Part shown: positions 9,994 through 19,389 of the stretch, one piece after another
Numbering within the stretch: the stretch's first letter is position 1
Layout of the letters: the number at the start of each line of letters is the position of its first letter
Assembly (NCBI RefSeq): GCF_004771005.1
Contig: NZ_RQHV01000061.1
Coordinates: 1 to 64,000 of the forward strand
From: Leptospira ilyithenensis
Lineage (GTDB): Bacteria > Spirochaetota > Leptospiria > Leptospirales > Leptospiraceae
DNA: 64,000 nt
Direction of reading: 5' to 3'
Translations under genes and position numbers: made by a program
Notes under the pieces: generated by a model
The model's database searches: none
Seen by the model: only the letters and a program-made list of their open reading frames with translations
Told to the model about the DNA's origin: nothing

Positions 9994-10003
9994 GATTTTT
10001 TCC

Positions 10004-10024
10004 CAAGCCCGGAAGCTTGTTTTT
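10004..10024 (+). terminator. Weak intrinsic terminator after the outer-membrane protein gene
   Basis: CAAGC (10004-10008) pairs with GCTTG (10015-10019) and is followed by five T. The stem is only five base pairs, so it may be inefficient. Confidence 0.4.
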
Positions 10025-10218
10025 CAGGATACTGCGGATCCATCCATTTCAAGAACAGGCTGTGGTTTTTGAAAAAACGGGGACTTGTTCTGGCAGGATC
10101 CGCTACATTTTTCTGCCGAATTCCACCTATCACAAAACGGAAAAAAGATAAAACTCCGTAAATTTGCTTACTTAAAGTTTCTATTTTCCTTCTTTTTTTC
10201 GTCTGATTTCCTTAAATC

Positions 10219-12558
10219 ATGGATTTCCATATATACCAAAGTCTGATTGAAGGCCTTCCTTATGGATTCGCCTACCACCGTCTGATTTCGGATGATAAAA
10301 ACCAACCCAAAGATTATCAAATTTTAGCTGTAAATGCTGCTTTTGAGAATTTAACAGGTGTTTTTTCGGAAAATATTACCAATCGGTTTGCTTCCGAGGT
10401 AATGGGTTTATTACCAAAATCTGGCTTTGATAGAATTCAAGTTTACGGAAACATTACCGTCCACCGAACCAGAAGAGAGATCGAATATTACTTAAAAGAA
10501 AATGACCGTTGGTTCAAAGAAACCATTTATTATCACGAGCCGGATCATTTTGCCGTAGTTCTGGAAGACATTACGGAAAAGAAAAATACCAAGGGTGCTT
10601 TGCGGGAGAGTGTTACCAAATGGATTAAACTATTTGATATTCTTCCCATCGGTGTTTCCATCATTGATAAGAACCGTACCTTATTGGAATTCAACCAAAC
10701 GTTGAGCGATATAGTAGGTATTACAAGAGAAGGTTTGGAACAAGGTTTATATAAATATAGAAAATATTACGGCTCCAACGGTAAACTCTTGTTACCTGAA
10801 GATATGCCTACGGCTAAAGCAATCAGAGAACAAAAGCCGATTCATTCTATGGAAGTAGGGATTGAAAAAGAAGACGGTTCCTTTATCTGGACGGAAGTAA
10901 GCGCCATGCCTCTCCCGTTTGAAGAAGAGTCCTGCGTGATAGTGACAACCGATATAACCGAAAAAAAACAATCCGAACAGGTTTTATTATTTGCTAAAGA
11001 ACAAGCGGACGCCGCAAATCACGCCAAATCAGAGTTTGTTGCAAATATGAGTCATGAGATTAGAACTCCTTTGAACGGGGTGATTGGGTTCTCCGAGCTA
11101 TTATCAAATACAGAACTTGATTCTTTGCAAAAAGAATACGTTCATAATACGATCGTTTCGGCCAATTCATTGCTTGGAATCATAAACGATATCTTGGATT
11201 TTTCTAAAATCGAAGCCCGCAAAATGGAACTCGATGAGGTGGAAGTGGATCTGGTTGAACTTTTGGAACAAATCATAGATATTCTAAAATATAAATCAGA
11301 TGAAAAGAAACTGGAGTTATTGCTAAATTACGAGCCTGATTTGCCTCGTTTCATCACAGCGGATCCTATCCGTTTGAAACAGGTGTTGATGAATCTTTTA
11401 AGTAACGCAATCAAGTTTACCGATGCTGGCGAAGTTGAATTGCAAGTGATATTTAAAGAAAATGACCCCCCGAAAGGGCTTTTCCGATTTTCGGTAAGGG
11501 ACACCGGAATCGGAATCAGCGAAAAAGACAGAAAGAAATTATTCAAAGAGTTTTCCCAGGGAGACGCTTCCACTACACGCAAGTTTGGCGGTACAGGGCT
11601 CGGTCTTACTATTTCCGATTCTCTTGTGGGGATGATGGGAGGAACTCTCAACTTGGAAACTGAAGTTGGGAAGGGAAGCATATTCTATTTTGATTTGGTT
11701 TCTGCATTTTCTAAGGATGAAAAGAAATTATTAGGTAAATTTGCAAATGCAAAGCGCATTTTGATTGTGGATGACAATGACAATAATCGCAGAATATTAT
11801 CTCAAACGCTGATCGGTTCGAATCAAATCGTAGAGGAAGCAGGAAACGGTAAAGAAGCATTGGAAAAAATCATGAACTCCGATCCTTTTGATCTGGTCAT
11901 TATGGATTACCAGATGCCTGTGCTTGATGGATTGGAAACAACCAGATGGATTAGGGAAGAGTTGAAACTTTCTCCTACGGATCTTCCTATCATTCTTCTT
12001 CATAGCTCGGGCGAGGACATGAAGATGATCAAGTATTCCGTAGAATATGGAATCAATCAAAAGCTTGTTAAGCCGGTAAAGTCTTACGATTTATACAAAG
12101 CGATCAAGTCCATTCATCAAAAGCAGTCAAATCATCGGTCAGTGATTTCCTCAAAAGAAAATAATCCGATTAAAAGCAATCTATCAGGCCCTAAGATTTT
12201 ACTTGTAGAAGATAATCTGATCAACCGAAAACTTATGAAAAAATTCCTAAGTCAATGGTATCCGAATGCCTGTTTGATAGAAGCTGAAGACGGACAAGCA
12301 GCTGTTACACAATTTCAATCGAAAAGACCCGATTTGGTGCTTATGGACATTCAAATGCCGGTAATGGACGGTCTCACTGCAACAAAGATGATTAGAGAAT
12401 CCGAAAATTCAAATGAAAGAACGGTTCCGATCATTGCCTTGACTGCTGGTGCATTGGTCGAAGAAAAAGATAAATGTTTTTCCGTAGGAATGAATGATTT
12501 TCTAACCAAGCCGGTTGATACGAAAGCATTGAAGGAAATTTTACAAAAATATCTGTAA
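10219..12558 (+). CDS. Soluble hybrid histidine kinase, PAS-PAS-HisKA-HATPase-REC-REC
   Basis: No membrane helix is visible in 779 residues, so the kinase is probably cytoplasmic. Two PAS-like domains occupy about residues 1-120 and 130-255, each ending in a DITEKK linker. HisKA follows with the phospho-acceptor His279 in NMSHEIRTPLNG. The ATPase domain has DTGIGI and GGTGLGLTIS boxes. The first receiver carries Asp563 (VIMDYQMP) and Lys in LVKPV. The second has Asp710 (VLMDIQMP) and Lys in LTKPVD. Both receivers therefore look competent. The design resembles BarA/RpfC-like phosphorelays but lacks an Hpt domain, so an external Hpt partner or direct output is implied. The signal is unknown. 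The gene is followed by map after 41 bases. Confidence 0.93.
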   Translation: MDFHIYQSLIEGLPYGFAYHRLISDDKNQPKDYQILAVNAAFENLTGVFSENITNRFASEVMGLLPKSGFDRIQVYGNITVHRTRREIEYYLKENDRWFKETIYYHEPDHFAVVLEDITEKKNTKGALRESVTKWIKLFDILPIGVSIIDKNRTLLEFNQTLSDIVGITREGLEQGLYKYRKYYGSNGKLLLPEDMPTAKAIREQKPIHSMEVGIEKEDGSFIWTEVSAMPLPFEEESCVIVTTDITEKKQSEQVLLFAKEQADAANHAKSEFVANMSHEIRTPLNGVIGFSELLSNTELDSLQKEYVHNTIVSANSLLGIINDILDFSKIEARKMELDEVEVDLVELLEQIIDILKYKSDEKKLELLLNYEPDLPRFITADPIRLKQVLMNLLSNAIKFTDAGEVELQVIFKENDPPKGLFRFSVRDTGIGISEKDRKKLFKEFSQGDASTTRKFGGTGLGLTISDSLVGMMGGTLNLETEVGKGSIFYFDLVSAFSKDEKKLLGKFANAKRILIVDDNDNNRRILSQTLIGSNQIVEEAGNGKEALEKIMNSDPFDLVIMDYQMPVLDGLETTRWIREELKLSPTDLPIILLHSSGEDMKMIKYSVEYGINQKLVKPVKSYDLYKAIKSIHQKQSNHRSVISSKENNPIKSNLSGPKILLVEDNLINRKLMKKFLSQWYPNACLIEAEDGQAAVTQFQSKRPDLVLMDIQMPVMDGLTATKMIRESENSNERTVPIIALTAGALVEEKDKCFSVGMNDFLTKPVDTKALKEILQKYL

Positions 12559-12599
12559 AATAGTTTCCTATACATAACAAATTTGGATCCTAATGTTAT

Positions 12600-13343
12600 A
12601 TGTCGATTCAAAACGAAAGAGAATTGCAAGGTATTTTAAAGGCGGGGAAATTTGTAGCCCTTGTTCGTGATGTTTTGGTCCGATTGGTAAGACCCGGGAT
12701 CAGTACAAAAGAATTGGATTCAGTTGCTGAAAGCTATTTTCATAAATTCGGAGCAATGTCGGCTCCTAAATTCGATTACAATTTCCCGGGCTTCACTTGC
12801 ATCAGCGTTAATGAAGAAGCCGCTCATGGAATTCCTTCCGAAACAAAAATATTAAAAGAAGGCGATTTGGTAAATATCGACGTGTCCGGAAAGTTGGACG
12901 AATTTTACGCGGATTGCGGGATTTCTCTGACGGTAGGCAATTCCAATCCGGAAAGAACTCATCTCTGTCAGGCGGCAAGGAACAGCACTCTCGCTGGAAT
13001 TTCCCAGGCAAAGACAGGAAATTATTTGCGAAATATAGGAAGGGCGATGCATCTTTCTGCAAAGAACGAAGGTTACACGATGGTAAGGAATTTAGCAGGC
13101 CATGGAACAGGCCGTAAATTGCACGAACCTCCTCAAGTGCTTCCTTATGAAGATAAAAAAGAAACCTTCAAATTGAATGAAGGTCTGGTTCTTGCAATTG
13201 AGTCTTTTGTTTCCACCGGCGCTCATTATGTGTATGAGGCAAATGACGGTTGGACATTGAAAACGAGAGACGGATCTCTCGTCACCCAGTTCGAACATAC
13301 GGTGATTGTTACGAAGAACGGGGCGATTATAGCTACGGGATGA
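12600..13343 (+). CDS. map: Methionine aminopeptidase type I
   Basis: This 247-residue enzyme removes the initiator Met from nascent proteins. All active-site residues of the pita-bread fold are visible: His76 (AAHGIP), metal ligands Asp94 and Asp105, His168 in AGHGTGRKLHEPP, Glu201 and Glu232. The length is normal for type Ia, with no N-terminal zinc finger. The ATG at 12600 has only a weak GGA upstream. It ends three bases before the convergent OmpL47-type gene. Leptospires often carry more than one map copy, so it need not be the only one. Confidence 0.93.
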   Translation: MSIQNERELQGILKAGKFVALVRDVLVRLVRPGISTKELDSVAESYFHKFGAMSAPKFDYNFPGFTCISVNEEAAHGIPSETKILKEGDLVNIDVSGKLDEFYADCGISLTVGNSNPERTHLCQAARNSTLAGISQAKTGNYLRNIGRAMHLSAKNEGYTMVRNLAGHGTGRKLHEPPQVLPYEDKKETFKLNEGLVLAIESFVSTGAHYVYEANDGWTLKTRDGSLVTQFEHTVIVTKNGAIIATG

Positions 13344-13346
13344 TAA

Positions 13347-14342
13347 TCAGTTCTTTTTTTCTTCCTGAACGGTTGCCACTGCGAGAGAACTGTAATTGAT
13401 TTCAAACACTTGTGTCGTTTCTTTGTTTCCCACTTTATCTACGGAATATACAAGCAAGCGGTATTGGTTTTTGCATTCTGAGAAACTTTCTTTCAACGAG
13501 ATGGGAGAAGTATACTTTTGGAAAGACGCAGATTCCGAATTTGTACACTGAACTGCATAAAAACTTTCTTGGATACCGCTTCCTAAATCAGTGGAATTCA
13601 AACTAAGTTTGGTTTCGGGAGAATAATAACCTGATGTTTGTCCATTCGTTTGTTTTTCATCCAACCACAACAAATTAGTCTTAGGCGCCAATGTATCTTT
13701 GATGAAATAAACGGAACGAGTTTCTTCTTTGTTTCCTACCCGGTCCACAGAGTAATACTGTAGATTATAATTACCTTCATCCGAAAAACTCAAAAATTCA
13801 CCCGCAGGTAAAGTCTGCCAGATACCGTCATTAACCTTGTAATGCGTTACGAGTGTCCCTGCCATTGAGTCCGTAGTCGTGATCTTCAATTTTTCACGCG
13901 TCAGATAAAGGGTTACATTTCCTTTGTCGGGAATGGCTACAAAACTACCTGTATCACTCGGACGTTCCACCACCGGCTCTTCTACCTTTGCAAATACTTT
14001 GGGAGCTTGTTTGAATTCATTGGGAACGGAAAGTGGGGAACCCGGATCCACATCGGCGGAATACACTTGGGTCCAAAATCCTTTGGCTCCGAAATTTCCA
14101 ATGCGTCTCACCCGAAAGAAAACAAATTCATCTTTCGGATTGACTTTGATTTTGTTTCCTCTGAATAAGATTACTTCAGGAACCGATTTGGTGATAGCAT
14201 CACCATTTCCCGGATTTTCTTTCCAAAGCTCCAATTCAAAATTGGCATCTTCGGGAGAATCAATCAGGATACTGAGTTCCTTCTTTGGTTCCGAGAGAAT
14301 GATAGTAGAAGAGAAAAGTAAAAGGATCCAAATTTTTTTCAT
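13347..14342 (-). CDS. Secreted protein with OmpL47-type repeats
   Basis: The 331-residue chain starts with a short signal peptide (cleavage near IILS). Its second half holds two repeats with the pattern Y-x-S/V-V-D-x-V-G-N-K-E (YYSVDRVGNKEE at about 210, VYSVDKVGNKET at about 310), typical of the OmpL47-type domain of leptospiral surface proteins. The N-terminal half is unrecognised. It starts eight bases after the LysM/FecR gene stop, so both are cotranscribed. A role at the cell surface or in periplasmic binding is likely but undefined. Confidence 0.75.
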   Translation of the reverse strand: MKKIWILLLFSSTIILSEPKKELSILIDSPEDANFELELWKENPGNGDAITKSVPEVILFRGNKIKVNPKDEFVFFRVRRIGNFGAKGFWTQVYSADVDPGSPLSVPNEFKQAPKVFAKVEEPVVERPSDTGSFVAIPDKGNVTLYLTREKLKITTTDSMAGTLVTHYKVNDGIWQTLPAGEFLSFSDEGNYNLQYYSVDRVGNKEETRSVYFIKDTLAPKTNLLWLDEKQTNGQTSGYYSPETKLSLNSTDLGSGIQESFYAVQCTNSESASFQKYTSPISLKESFSECKNQYRLLVYSVDKVGNKETTQVFEINYSSLAVATVQEEKKN

Positions 14343-14350
14343 TCGTATTC

Positions 14351-15145
14351 TTATTCGGCTTTTAGTTTGGGAGCTTCAGGAATCAAATAAGGTTCCACCG
14401 GAGCTTTTCCTTTTTCAACAAAAGTGGCCATACCTTCCGTAACTGTGACTGTTTTCCCTTGCGCGTTCACATCTACAACTCCTTCAAAACAGGAAGTTGT
14501 ACTATTGAGTTTGGAATCCAATTCCACTCGGAACTCAGTTCCCCTAACACCCGCAGTCGCTGATGGATTTACTATTGTTAGTTTGTAGTCGCCTTGCTTT
14601 TGTGCGGACTTGTTTACTTTGGCATCAAGACTGCCTTTGAGAAGTGCTACTGAAACCGCAGAGTTAGGAGTTTCTTTTCCCTTCACCTCGAATAAGCTAT
14701 CATGGAAAACCCGAATGAGTCCTACTTCTCTGATTTGAATGTCTACTTTGCCTTTTTCGGAAGTTTTGATCTGGTCTTTAGCGTGCAGTTCTTGTCCCAG
14801 TTTCATAGGAGTCCAAGGCCCTGTTCCTCCTGCACCGTTCCATTCCACTTTTCCGATGACAAAACTTGCCACTCCCATCACTGGTTTCCGAAGGAAGACG
14901 GGGATCACCAGATTCATACCCGGTTTGATCAAATTGGGATTTGGAATTTTATTATATTTTAATAGTTCGGACCAACGATTGGAATCTTCAAGATACTTTT
15001 TGGAAATGAGAGATAGATTTTCTCCCTTTTGCACAGTAATCGTAATCGGTTCTAGTTTGGGATCTTCCTCAGCCGTTAAAAACTGAGTTTGAAAAAGCAG
15101 GATTAAACACAAAATCAGAAAGGAGCGTGTCATTTTGTTCACCAT
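14351..15145 (-). CDS. LysM and FecR domain periplasmic protein
   Basis: The preferred start is the ATG at 15145, after GGA and just before a clear signal peptide; an in-frame ATG twelve bases later (15133) is the alternative. A LysM domain follows the signal (VQKGENLSLISKKYL, then NPNLIKPGMNLVIP), giving binding to peptidoglycan. The rest is a FecR-type beta domain with the characteristic TAGVRGTEFRVE. No membrane helix lies before FecR, so it is not a classical anti-sigma factor. It forms an operon with the OmpL47-type gene. A structural or sensing role at the cell wall is inferred. Confidence 0.85.
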   Translation of the reverse strand: MVNKMTRSFLILCLILLFQTQFLTAEEDPKLEPITITVQKGENLSLISKKYLEDSNRWSELLKYNKIPNPNLIKPGMNLVIPVFLRKPVMGVASFVIGKVEWNGAGGTGPWTPMKLGQELHAKDQIKTSEKGKVDIQIREVGLIRVFHDSLFEVKGKETPNSAVSVALLKGSLDAKVNKSAQKQGDYKLTIVNPSATAGVRGTEFRVELDSKLNSTTSCFEGVVDVNAQGKTVTVTEGMATFVEKGKAPVEPYLIPEAPKLKAE

Positions 15146-15284
15146 TGGTCCATTATGATCTATTAAACGAAAATTTCTAGTTCTTTCGCATTTGTAGCGG
15201 ATTTTTTGCAAGGATTTGCTAGAGTGAGACTGAATTTTTTCGGAGAAACCCTCAAAATAAAGGCGTTTATCCTAAACGATTGCA

Positions 15285-15839
15285 TTAAGTTCTTTCTTGC
15301 TTTAAAAAATACAATCCTAGTGCTGCAGCCATATGAGGATGATGGATTTTGCCTTCGACTAAGTATTGTTTCACTTCTTCCGGTGAAGCGAGTAGGATTT
15401 CTATATCTTCTCCTTCGTCGAATTCGACGGGGCCCGTTTTTTCCACATCTTTTGCAATATAGGAGTAGGACCAGTTTGTGAACATCGCAGGGTTTCCTGA
15501 AAATTTGGATAGCAGTTCGTAATTTTCATCTTTGGCAGTGAATCCTGTTTCTTCACGTAACTCTCTTTTTGCGGAAACAAGAGACGCATCTCTTCCTTCC
15601 TCGTCTACAATCCCTCCCGGAATTTCCAAACTGATTTCTCCCAAACCATGGCGGAACTGGCGGATGAGAAGGATTTTTCCTTCTTTGGTAATCGGAATCA
15701 CATTCACCCAATCTTTGGATTTCAATACGTAGTATGTTTTTATTTTTTGGGTTCTCGGTAGTTCCATATCGAAACTGGCAAGAGTGTAGATGGGGGTGGG
15801 ATAAATATCTTTCCAATTATTACGTTCGTGTTTTGCCAT
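15285..15839 (-). CDS. NUDIX hydrolase, ADP-ribose pyrophosphatase type
   Basis: The likely start is the ATG at 15839 (MAKHERNN), giving 184 residues. The Nudix box is present as PGGIVDEE ... AKRELREETGF, with a connecting loop two to three residues longer than the strict consensus, a variant I believe occurs in other NUDIX enzymes. The Glu residues that bind Mg are retained. The N-terminal YPTPIYTL ... YYVLKSKDWVNVIPI and QFRHG are typical of ADP-ribose pyrophosphatases, which split ADP-ribose to AMP and ribose-5-phosphate. Substrate identity is not certain. Confidence 0.85.
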   Translation of the reverse strand: MAKHERNNWKDIYPTPIYTLASFDMELPRTQKIKTYYVLKSKDWVNVIPITKEGKILLIRQFRHGLGEISLEIPGGIVDEEGRDASLVSAKRELREETGFTAKDENYELLSKFSGNPAMFTNWSYSYIAKDVEKTGPVEFDEGEDIEILLASPEEVKQYLVEGKIHHPHMAAALGLYFLKQERT

Positions 15840-15952
15840 GAGCCTATTAGTTAAATTTTTCGGCAGCAATTCTGAATACACATTTTCTAACGGTTTTCAA
15901 TCGGAGATTGTCTAAGTTCTACGTAACAAACGTAAGCAAGGAGTGTTCTAAA

Positions 15953-16558
15953 ATGAAACGTTTTACCTTTCTTTTTTTTCTAACTGTAGTTCTGGTTTGC
16001 TCATTCGTGAACTGCAAAGAGGAACCAAAGTCCAAAGTTTTTACCATTTCCTTTTTAAAGGGAGAAGCGGAAAAAAGTCAGGAACCCAAAAGCCTGAGGG
16101 CATATGATATTCTTCCGCAGTCTGAAGTGATCAGAACTGCAAAAGGCGCGAGCCTGGATCTTGCATCCGATCTGGGAACGATGCGTATGCTGGGAGACAC
16201 TGTTGTCAGTTTGGACGCTCTTACGCAAGATGCACTCTCTCTTACCGTTTCCGAGGGAAATATACTTGTCAAAGCGGCAAAATTGAATAAGGGACAGTCC
16301 TTGAAAGTGGTGACTCCCACAGTCGTTGCTGCGGTAAGAGGCACTCAGTTTTGGGGCCAGGTAAACAAAGAAACGGAAACAGGTACGTTTGCAGTTCGGG
16401 ACGGTGCAGTAGAGATCACCCGAAAGTCAGACAACGTTTCTTTCACAGTAGAGAAAGGGAATGCTTTGGATATAGATCCTAAAAACAAAGACTGGAAAAT
16501 CCGCACCGCCAAACAAGGGGAATTGGATGCCATGTCTCAGATTGATGAAATCAAATAA
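15953..16558 (+). CDS. FecR-domain lipoprotein
   Basis: The ATG at 15953 follows AAGGAG by nine bases and opens a lipoprotein signal ending in FVNC, so upstream in-frame codons are rejected. The 201-residue product carries one FecR domain: SLDLASDLGTMRMLGDTVV in the middle and AAVRGTQFWGQV, the family's most conserved strand. It shares this fold with the LysM/FecR protein 0.8 kb away, though on the opposite strand. It ends in a clear terminator and is probably a single-gene unit. Function is unknown. Confidence 0.8.
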   Translation: MKRFTFLFFLTVVLVCSFVNCKEEPKSKVFTISFLKGEAEKSQEPKSLRAYDILPQSEVIRTAKGASLDLASDLGTMRMLGDTVVSLDALTQDALSLTVSEGNILVKAAKLNKGQSLKVVTPTVVAAVRGTQFWGQVNKETETGTFAVRDGAVEITRKSDNVSFTVEKGNALDIDPKNKDWKIRTAKQGELDAMSQIDEIK

Positions 16559-16570
16559 ATAGATGTTAAA

Positions 16571-16602
16571 AATACCGAAAGGCAGGCCTTTCGGGTTATT
16601 TT
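16571..16602 (+). terminator. Intrinsic terminator after the FecR lipoprotein
   Basis: CCGAAAGG (16575-16582) and CCTTTCGG (16587-16594) form a perfect eight-pair stem with a CAGG loop, followed by a T-rich run. Confidence 0.8.
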
Positions 16603-16675
16603 TCTGGTTTTCAGGTAGAACTTTGTACTTTTTCTGGATTATGTCCCTTTCCCGGGCGACTTAAAGAAAAAGAAT

Positions 16676-18691
16676 ATGAAACTCAACCCCGCCCAAATGG
16701 AAGCAGTCAATACAATACAAGGCCCGCTCCTTGTATTTGCGGGAGCAGGTTCCGGAAAAACCAGGGTGATCACAAACAGGATCGCCCATATGATTCAAAA
16801 CAAAGAAATCTCTGCGGGAAGGATCGTGGCACTTTCCTTTACTAATAAAAGTGCAAAGGAACTTTCGGAAAGACTTAGGAAAATGGTGCCTCGTGAAAAA
16901 CTGAAAGGAATCATACTTTCCACCTTTCATTCGTTAGGTCTCAGGATACTAAAAGAACATATTACCAAACTCGGTTATCACGAAACTTTTCTGTTATTCA
17001 ACGGAGGAGACCAGGAATCCTTTGTTTCCGAACTTCTCAAAATCAAAAAAATAGATCCTAAGAAAGTCCCTCCGAAAGAAATCCTTCGGAGAATTTCCTA
17101 TGCAAAAAATACGATGGGACTTTCGAGAAACGCTTCGCTCGATGTTTCCGAAGAGTTCAGTCTGATTGCACAAGAATTATTTCCCATGTATGAAGAAGGA
17201 CTGAAGGAAAAAAATGCAATCGACTTTGATGATTTGATTTTACTTCCCAAAAGAATTTTGCACGAGTTTCCGGAAGTAGCAGAAGCGTATCATAAAAAAT
17301 ACCAGTACTTTCTTGTGGATGAGTTCCAGGATACCAACCAACTTCAATATGAATTCTTGTCTCTGTTCCGGGGGAAAAGCGATAACCTTTGTGTGGTGGG
17401 AGACGACGATCAGAGTATTTATGCTTTTCGAGGTTCCAACGTAGAACTCATTTTGAATTTTGAAAGAGAATTCCCTCATGCAAAAATAGTCCGATTGCTT
17501 GAAAATTACCGTTCTACACAACCCATCATAGAAGCCGCGCATTCACTTATCAAAAACAACAAGGGTCGAAAGGAAAAACAACTTTTCAGTCGGATTCAAT
17601 CTGATGAGAATGTGGAGTATTACGAAACTGCGGATGAAAAAGAGGAAGCCATCTTTGTTGCCAGTCGGATTCAGTCCGTGCTTATCAAAAATGAATTTCA
17701 GGGAAACGAGATTGCTATTTTGTTCCGCACGAATTTTCAATCGAGACCGTTCGAAGAAGAACTTAGAAATAGAAACATTCCTTATAAGGTAGTAGGCGGT
17801 TATAATTTTTTCGATCGCAAAGAAGTGAGGGATTGTATCTGTTATCTCCGTTATGTGGCAAATCCGAAAGACGATTATTCCCTGCTTCGCATCATCAATT
17901 ATCCCAAACGGGGAATCGGACCCACTACTGTAAATAAATTGCAGGAAGAAGCATTCAGCAAAGGCATTTCCATCTTCGATGTTTTCTTGAAAATCGTCGA
18001 AGATGTTGATTATTTAACAGAAGTTAAAACCAAAGTGCGCCAGGAGATTTATCATTTCGTGGAACTTGTGGAAACATTCAAAAAGAAATTTTCACTCTCT
18101 CCCAAACTGGCCCCGGTTTTGAAAGAGATGATCACCCAGATCGGTTTTGAAAGGGAGATTTCGATCGAGGAATCTGACGAAAAAGTCTCCAAAGCACGGA
18201 TTTTCAACCTGAGCGAACTGGTCAATATGCTCGCCTTTTTCGAAAACGAGGAAAGAGAGGAAAAACCGAAAATTTTCGACTTTTTGCAACGCCTGGCCCT
18301 GATGATGGAGGACGAACCCAAGGAGGAGGAAAAGGACCGGAGAGTCCAACTCCTGACTATGCACCAGTCCAAGGGTCTGGAATACGATTTAGTTTTTTTA
18401 GTTGGACTGGAAGAGGGAATTTTACCGAACTCACGTGTTATAGAAGAAGGAGAAGCTGTCGATGAAGAAAGAAGGCTTCTCTACGTGGGAATGACTCGGC
18501 CAAGGCGAAAATTGTACTTGACCGCAGCCCGTTCCAGGCGAAAATTCGGAGAACAAATCGCGAGCGACCCGTCTCGATTTATAAAAGAGCTTTCCCGGGA
18601 CGTGGTTCTCTATTTTCCTTTGGAAAAAGAGGATCGGGAAGCGGAAACATTGAATTTCCTAGAGGAATTAGAGAAACTGAAGGTAGGCTAA
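16676..18691 (+). CDS. UvrD/Rep-family ATP-dependent DNA helicase
   Basis: The 671-residue protein is a superfamily 1A 3'-5' helicase, close in size to Rep. Motifs run in order: Q motif LNPAQMEAV, Walker A GAGSGKT (23-29), motif Ia SFTNKSAKE, motif II DEFQDTN, motif III GDDDQSIYAFRG, motif IV LLENYRS, motif V TMHQSKGLEYD and motif VI VGMTRPRRKLY. It would unwind DNA during replication restart or repair. Rep or PcrA is more likely than UvrD, but sequence alone does not decide. The last base of its stop is the first base of the next gene's ATG. Confidence 0.95.
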   Translation: MKLNPAQMEAVNTIQGPLLVFAGAGSGKTRVITNRIAHMIQNKEISAGRIVALSFTNKSAKELSERLRKMVPREKLKGIILSTFHSLGLRILKEHITKLGYHETFLLFNGGDQESFVSELLKIKKIDPKKVPPKEILRRISYAKNTMGLSRNASLDVSEEFSLIAQELFPMYEEGLKEKNAIDFDDLILLPKRILHEFPEVAEAYHKKYQYFLVDEFQDTNQLQYEFLSLFRGKSDNLCVVGDDDQSIYAFRGSNVELILNFEREFPHAKIVRLLENYRSTQPIIEAAHSLIKNNKGRKEKQLFSRIQSDENVEYYETADEKEEAIFVASRIQSVLIKNEFQGNEIAILFRTNFQSRPFEEELRNRNIPYKVVGGYNFFDRKEVRDCICYLRYVANPKDDYSLLRIINYPKRGIGPTTVNKLQEEAFSKGISIFDVFLKIVEDVDYLTEVKTKVRQEIYHFVELVETFKKKFSLSPKLAPVLKEMITQIGFEREISIEESDEKVSKARIFNLSELVNMLAFFENEEREEKPKIFDFLQRLALMMEDEPKEEEKDRRVQLLTMHQSKGLEYDLVFLVGLEEGILPNSRVIEEGEAVDEERRLLYVGMTRPRRKLYLTAARSRRKFGEQIASDPSRFIKELSRDVVLYFPLEKEDREAETLNFLEELEKLKVG

Positions 18692-19383
18692 TGAAACGAC
18701 TTTACCCACTAACCCTGTTTATGGCGTTGGCGGTTGTGTTGAATTGTGCATCCACGGATGATTCCGTGCGCATGATAGGGGGATATCCTAAGATCAACAC
18801 AAGTTCCCATTTTGCTCAGATCGAGTCCATCGACAAAGAGCTTAAAATCTCCAATGCATCTGACGAAACAAAATCCAAACTTTATCTTACGAAAGGAAGA
18901 CTTCTTTTAGAGCTTGGTAAATACGACGATTCTATTGAGACTTTGAATCAAATTTTTTCTTTAAAAAATGCGAATGCGAATAGCCCGGAATTGAATTTAT
19001 ATCTTGGAAGAGCTCATATAGGCAAAAACCAATATGCAAAAGCGATCCAATACCTAAACCAATCCGAAAAATTAGACAAAACTTACAATCCTGAACGCAA
19101 AAAACTGGTAGTTCAGTCTTTGGTAGCAGAGAGGGAATATTACCCTGCACTTGCTGCTTTGACAAAAACATACCACAAAGGCAATCAGAAGAAAGACGAG
19201 TTTTATTATGAAACAGCGGCAAAAACCTATTTAAAAATGGGCTATGATTACAAAAACGCCGGGTTTTACCAAAAAGGACTCCAAGTGGCCAACTTAGGTC
19301 TGGAGGAGTTTCCTGAAAATGAAACTCTACGTTCCATCCAAAAAGAATGTATGGAAGTTCTTCAGCCGGAGGGAAAACTTTAA
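18691..19383 (+). CDS. TPR-repeat lipoprotein
   Basis: The ATG overlaps the helicase stop (TAATG). The signal ends in VVLNC, a spirochaetal lipobox. Residues about 60-215 contain three to four TPR-like helical hairpins (LYLTKGRLLLELGKYDDSI, LNLYLGRAHIGKNQYAKAI, and KTYLKMGYDYKNAGFYQKGL), which usually mediate protein contacts. It is the second gene of a helicase-led operon whose other members are also envelope proteins. The specific partner is unknown. Confidence 0.8.
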   Translation: MKRLYPLTLFMALAVVLNCASTDDSVRMIGGYPKINTSSHFAQIESIDKELKISNASDETKSKLYLTKGRLLLELGKYDDSIETLNQIFSLKNANANSPELNLYLGRAHIGKNQYAKAIQYLNQSEKLDKTYNPERKKLVVQSLVAEREYYPALAALTKTYHKGNQKKDEFYYETAAKTYLKMGYDYKNAGFYQKGLQVANLGLEEFPENETLRSIQKECMEVLQPEGKL

Positions 19384-19389
19384 TCTCCC

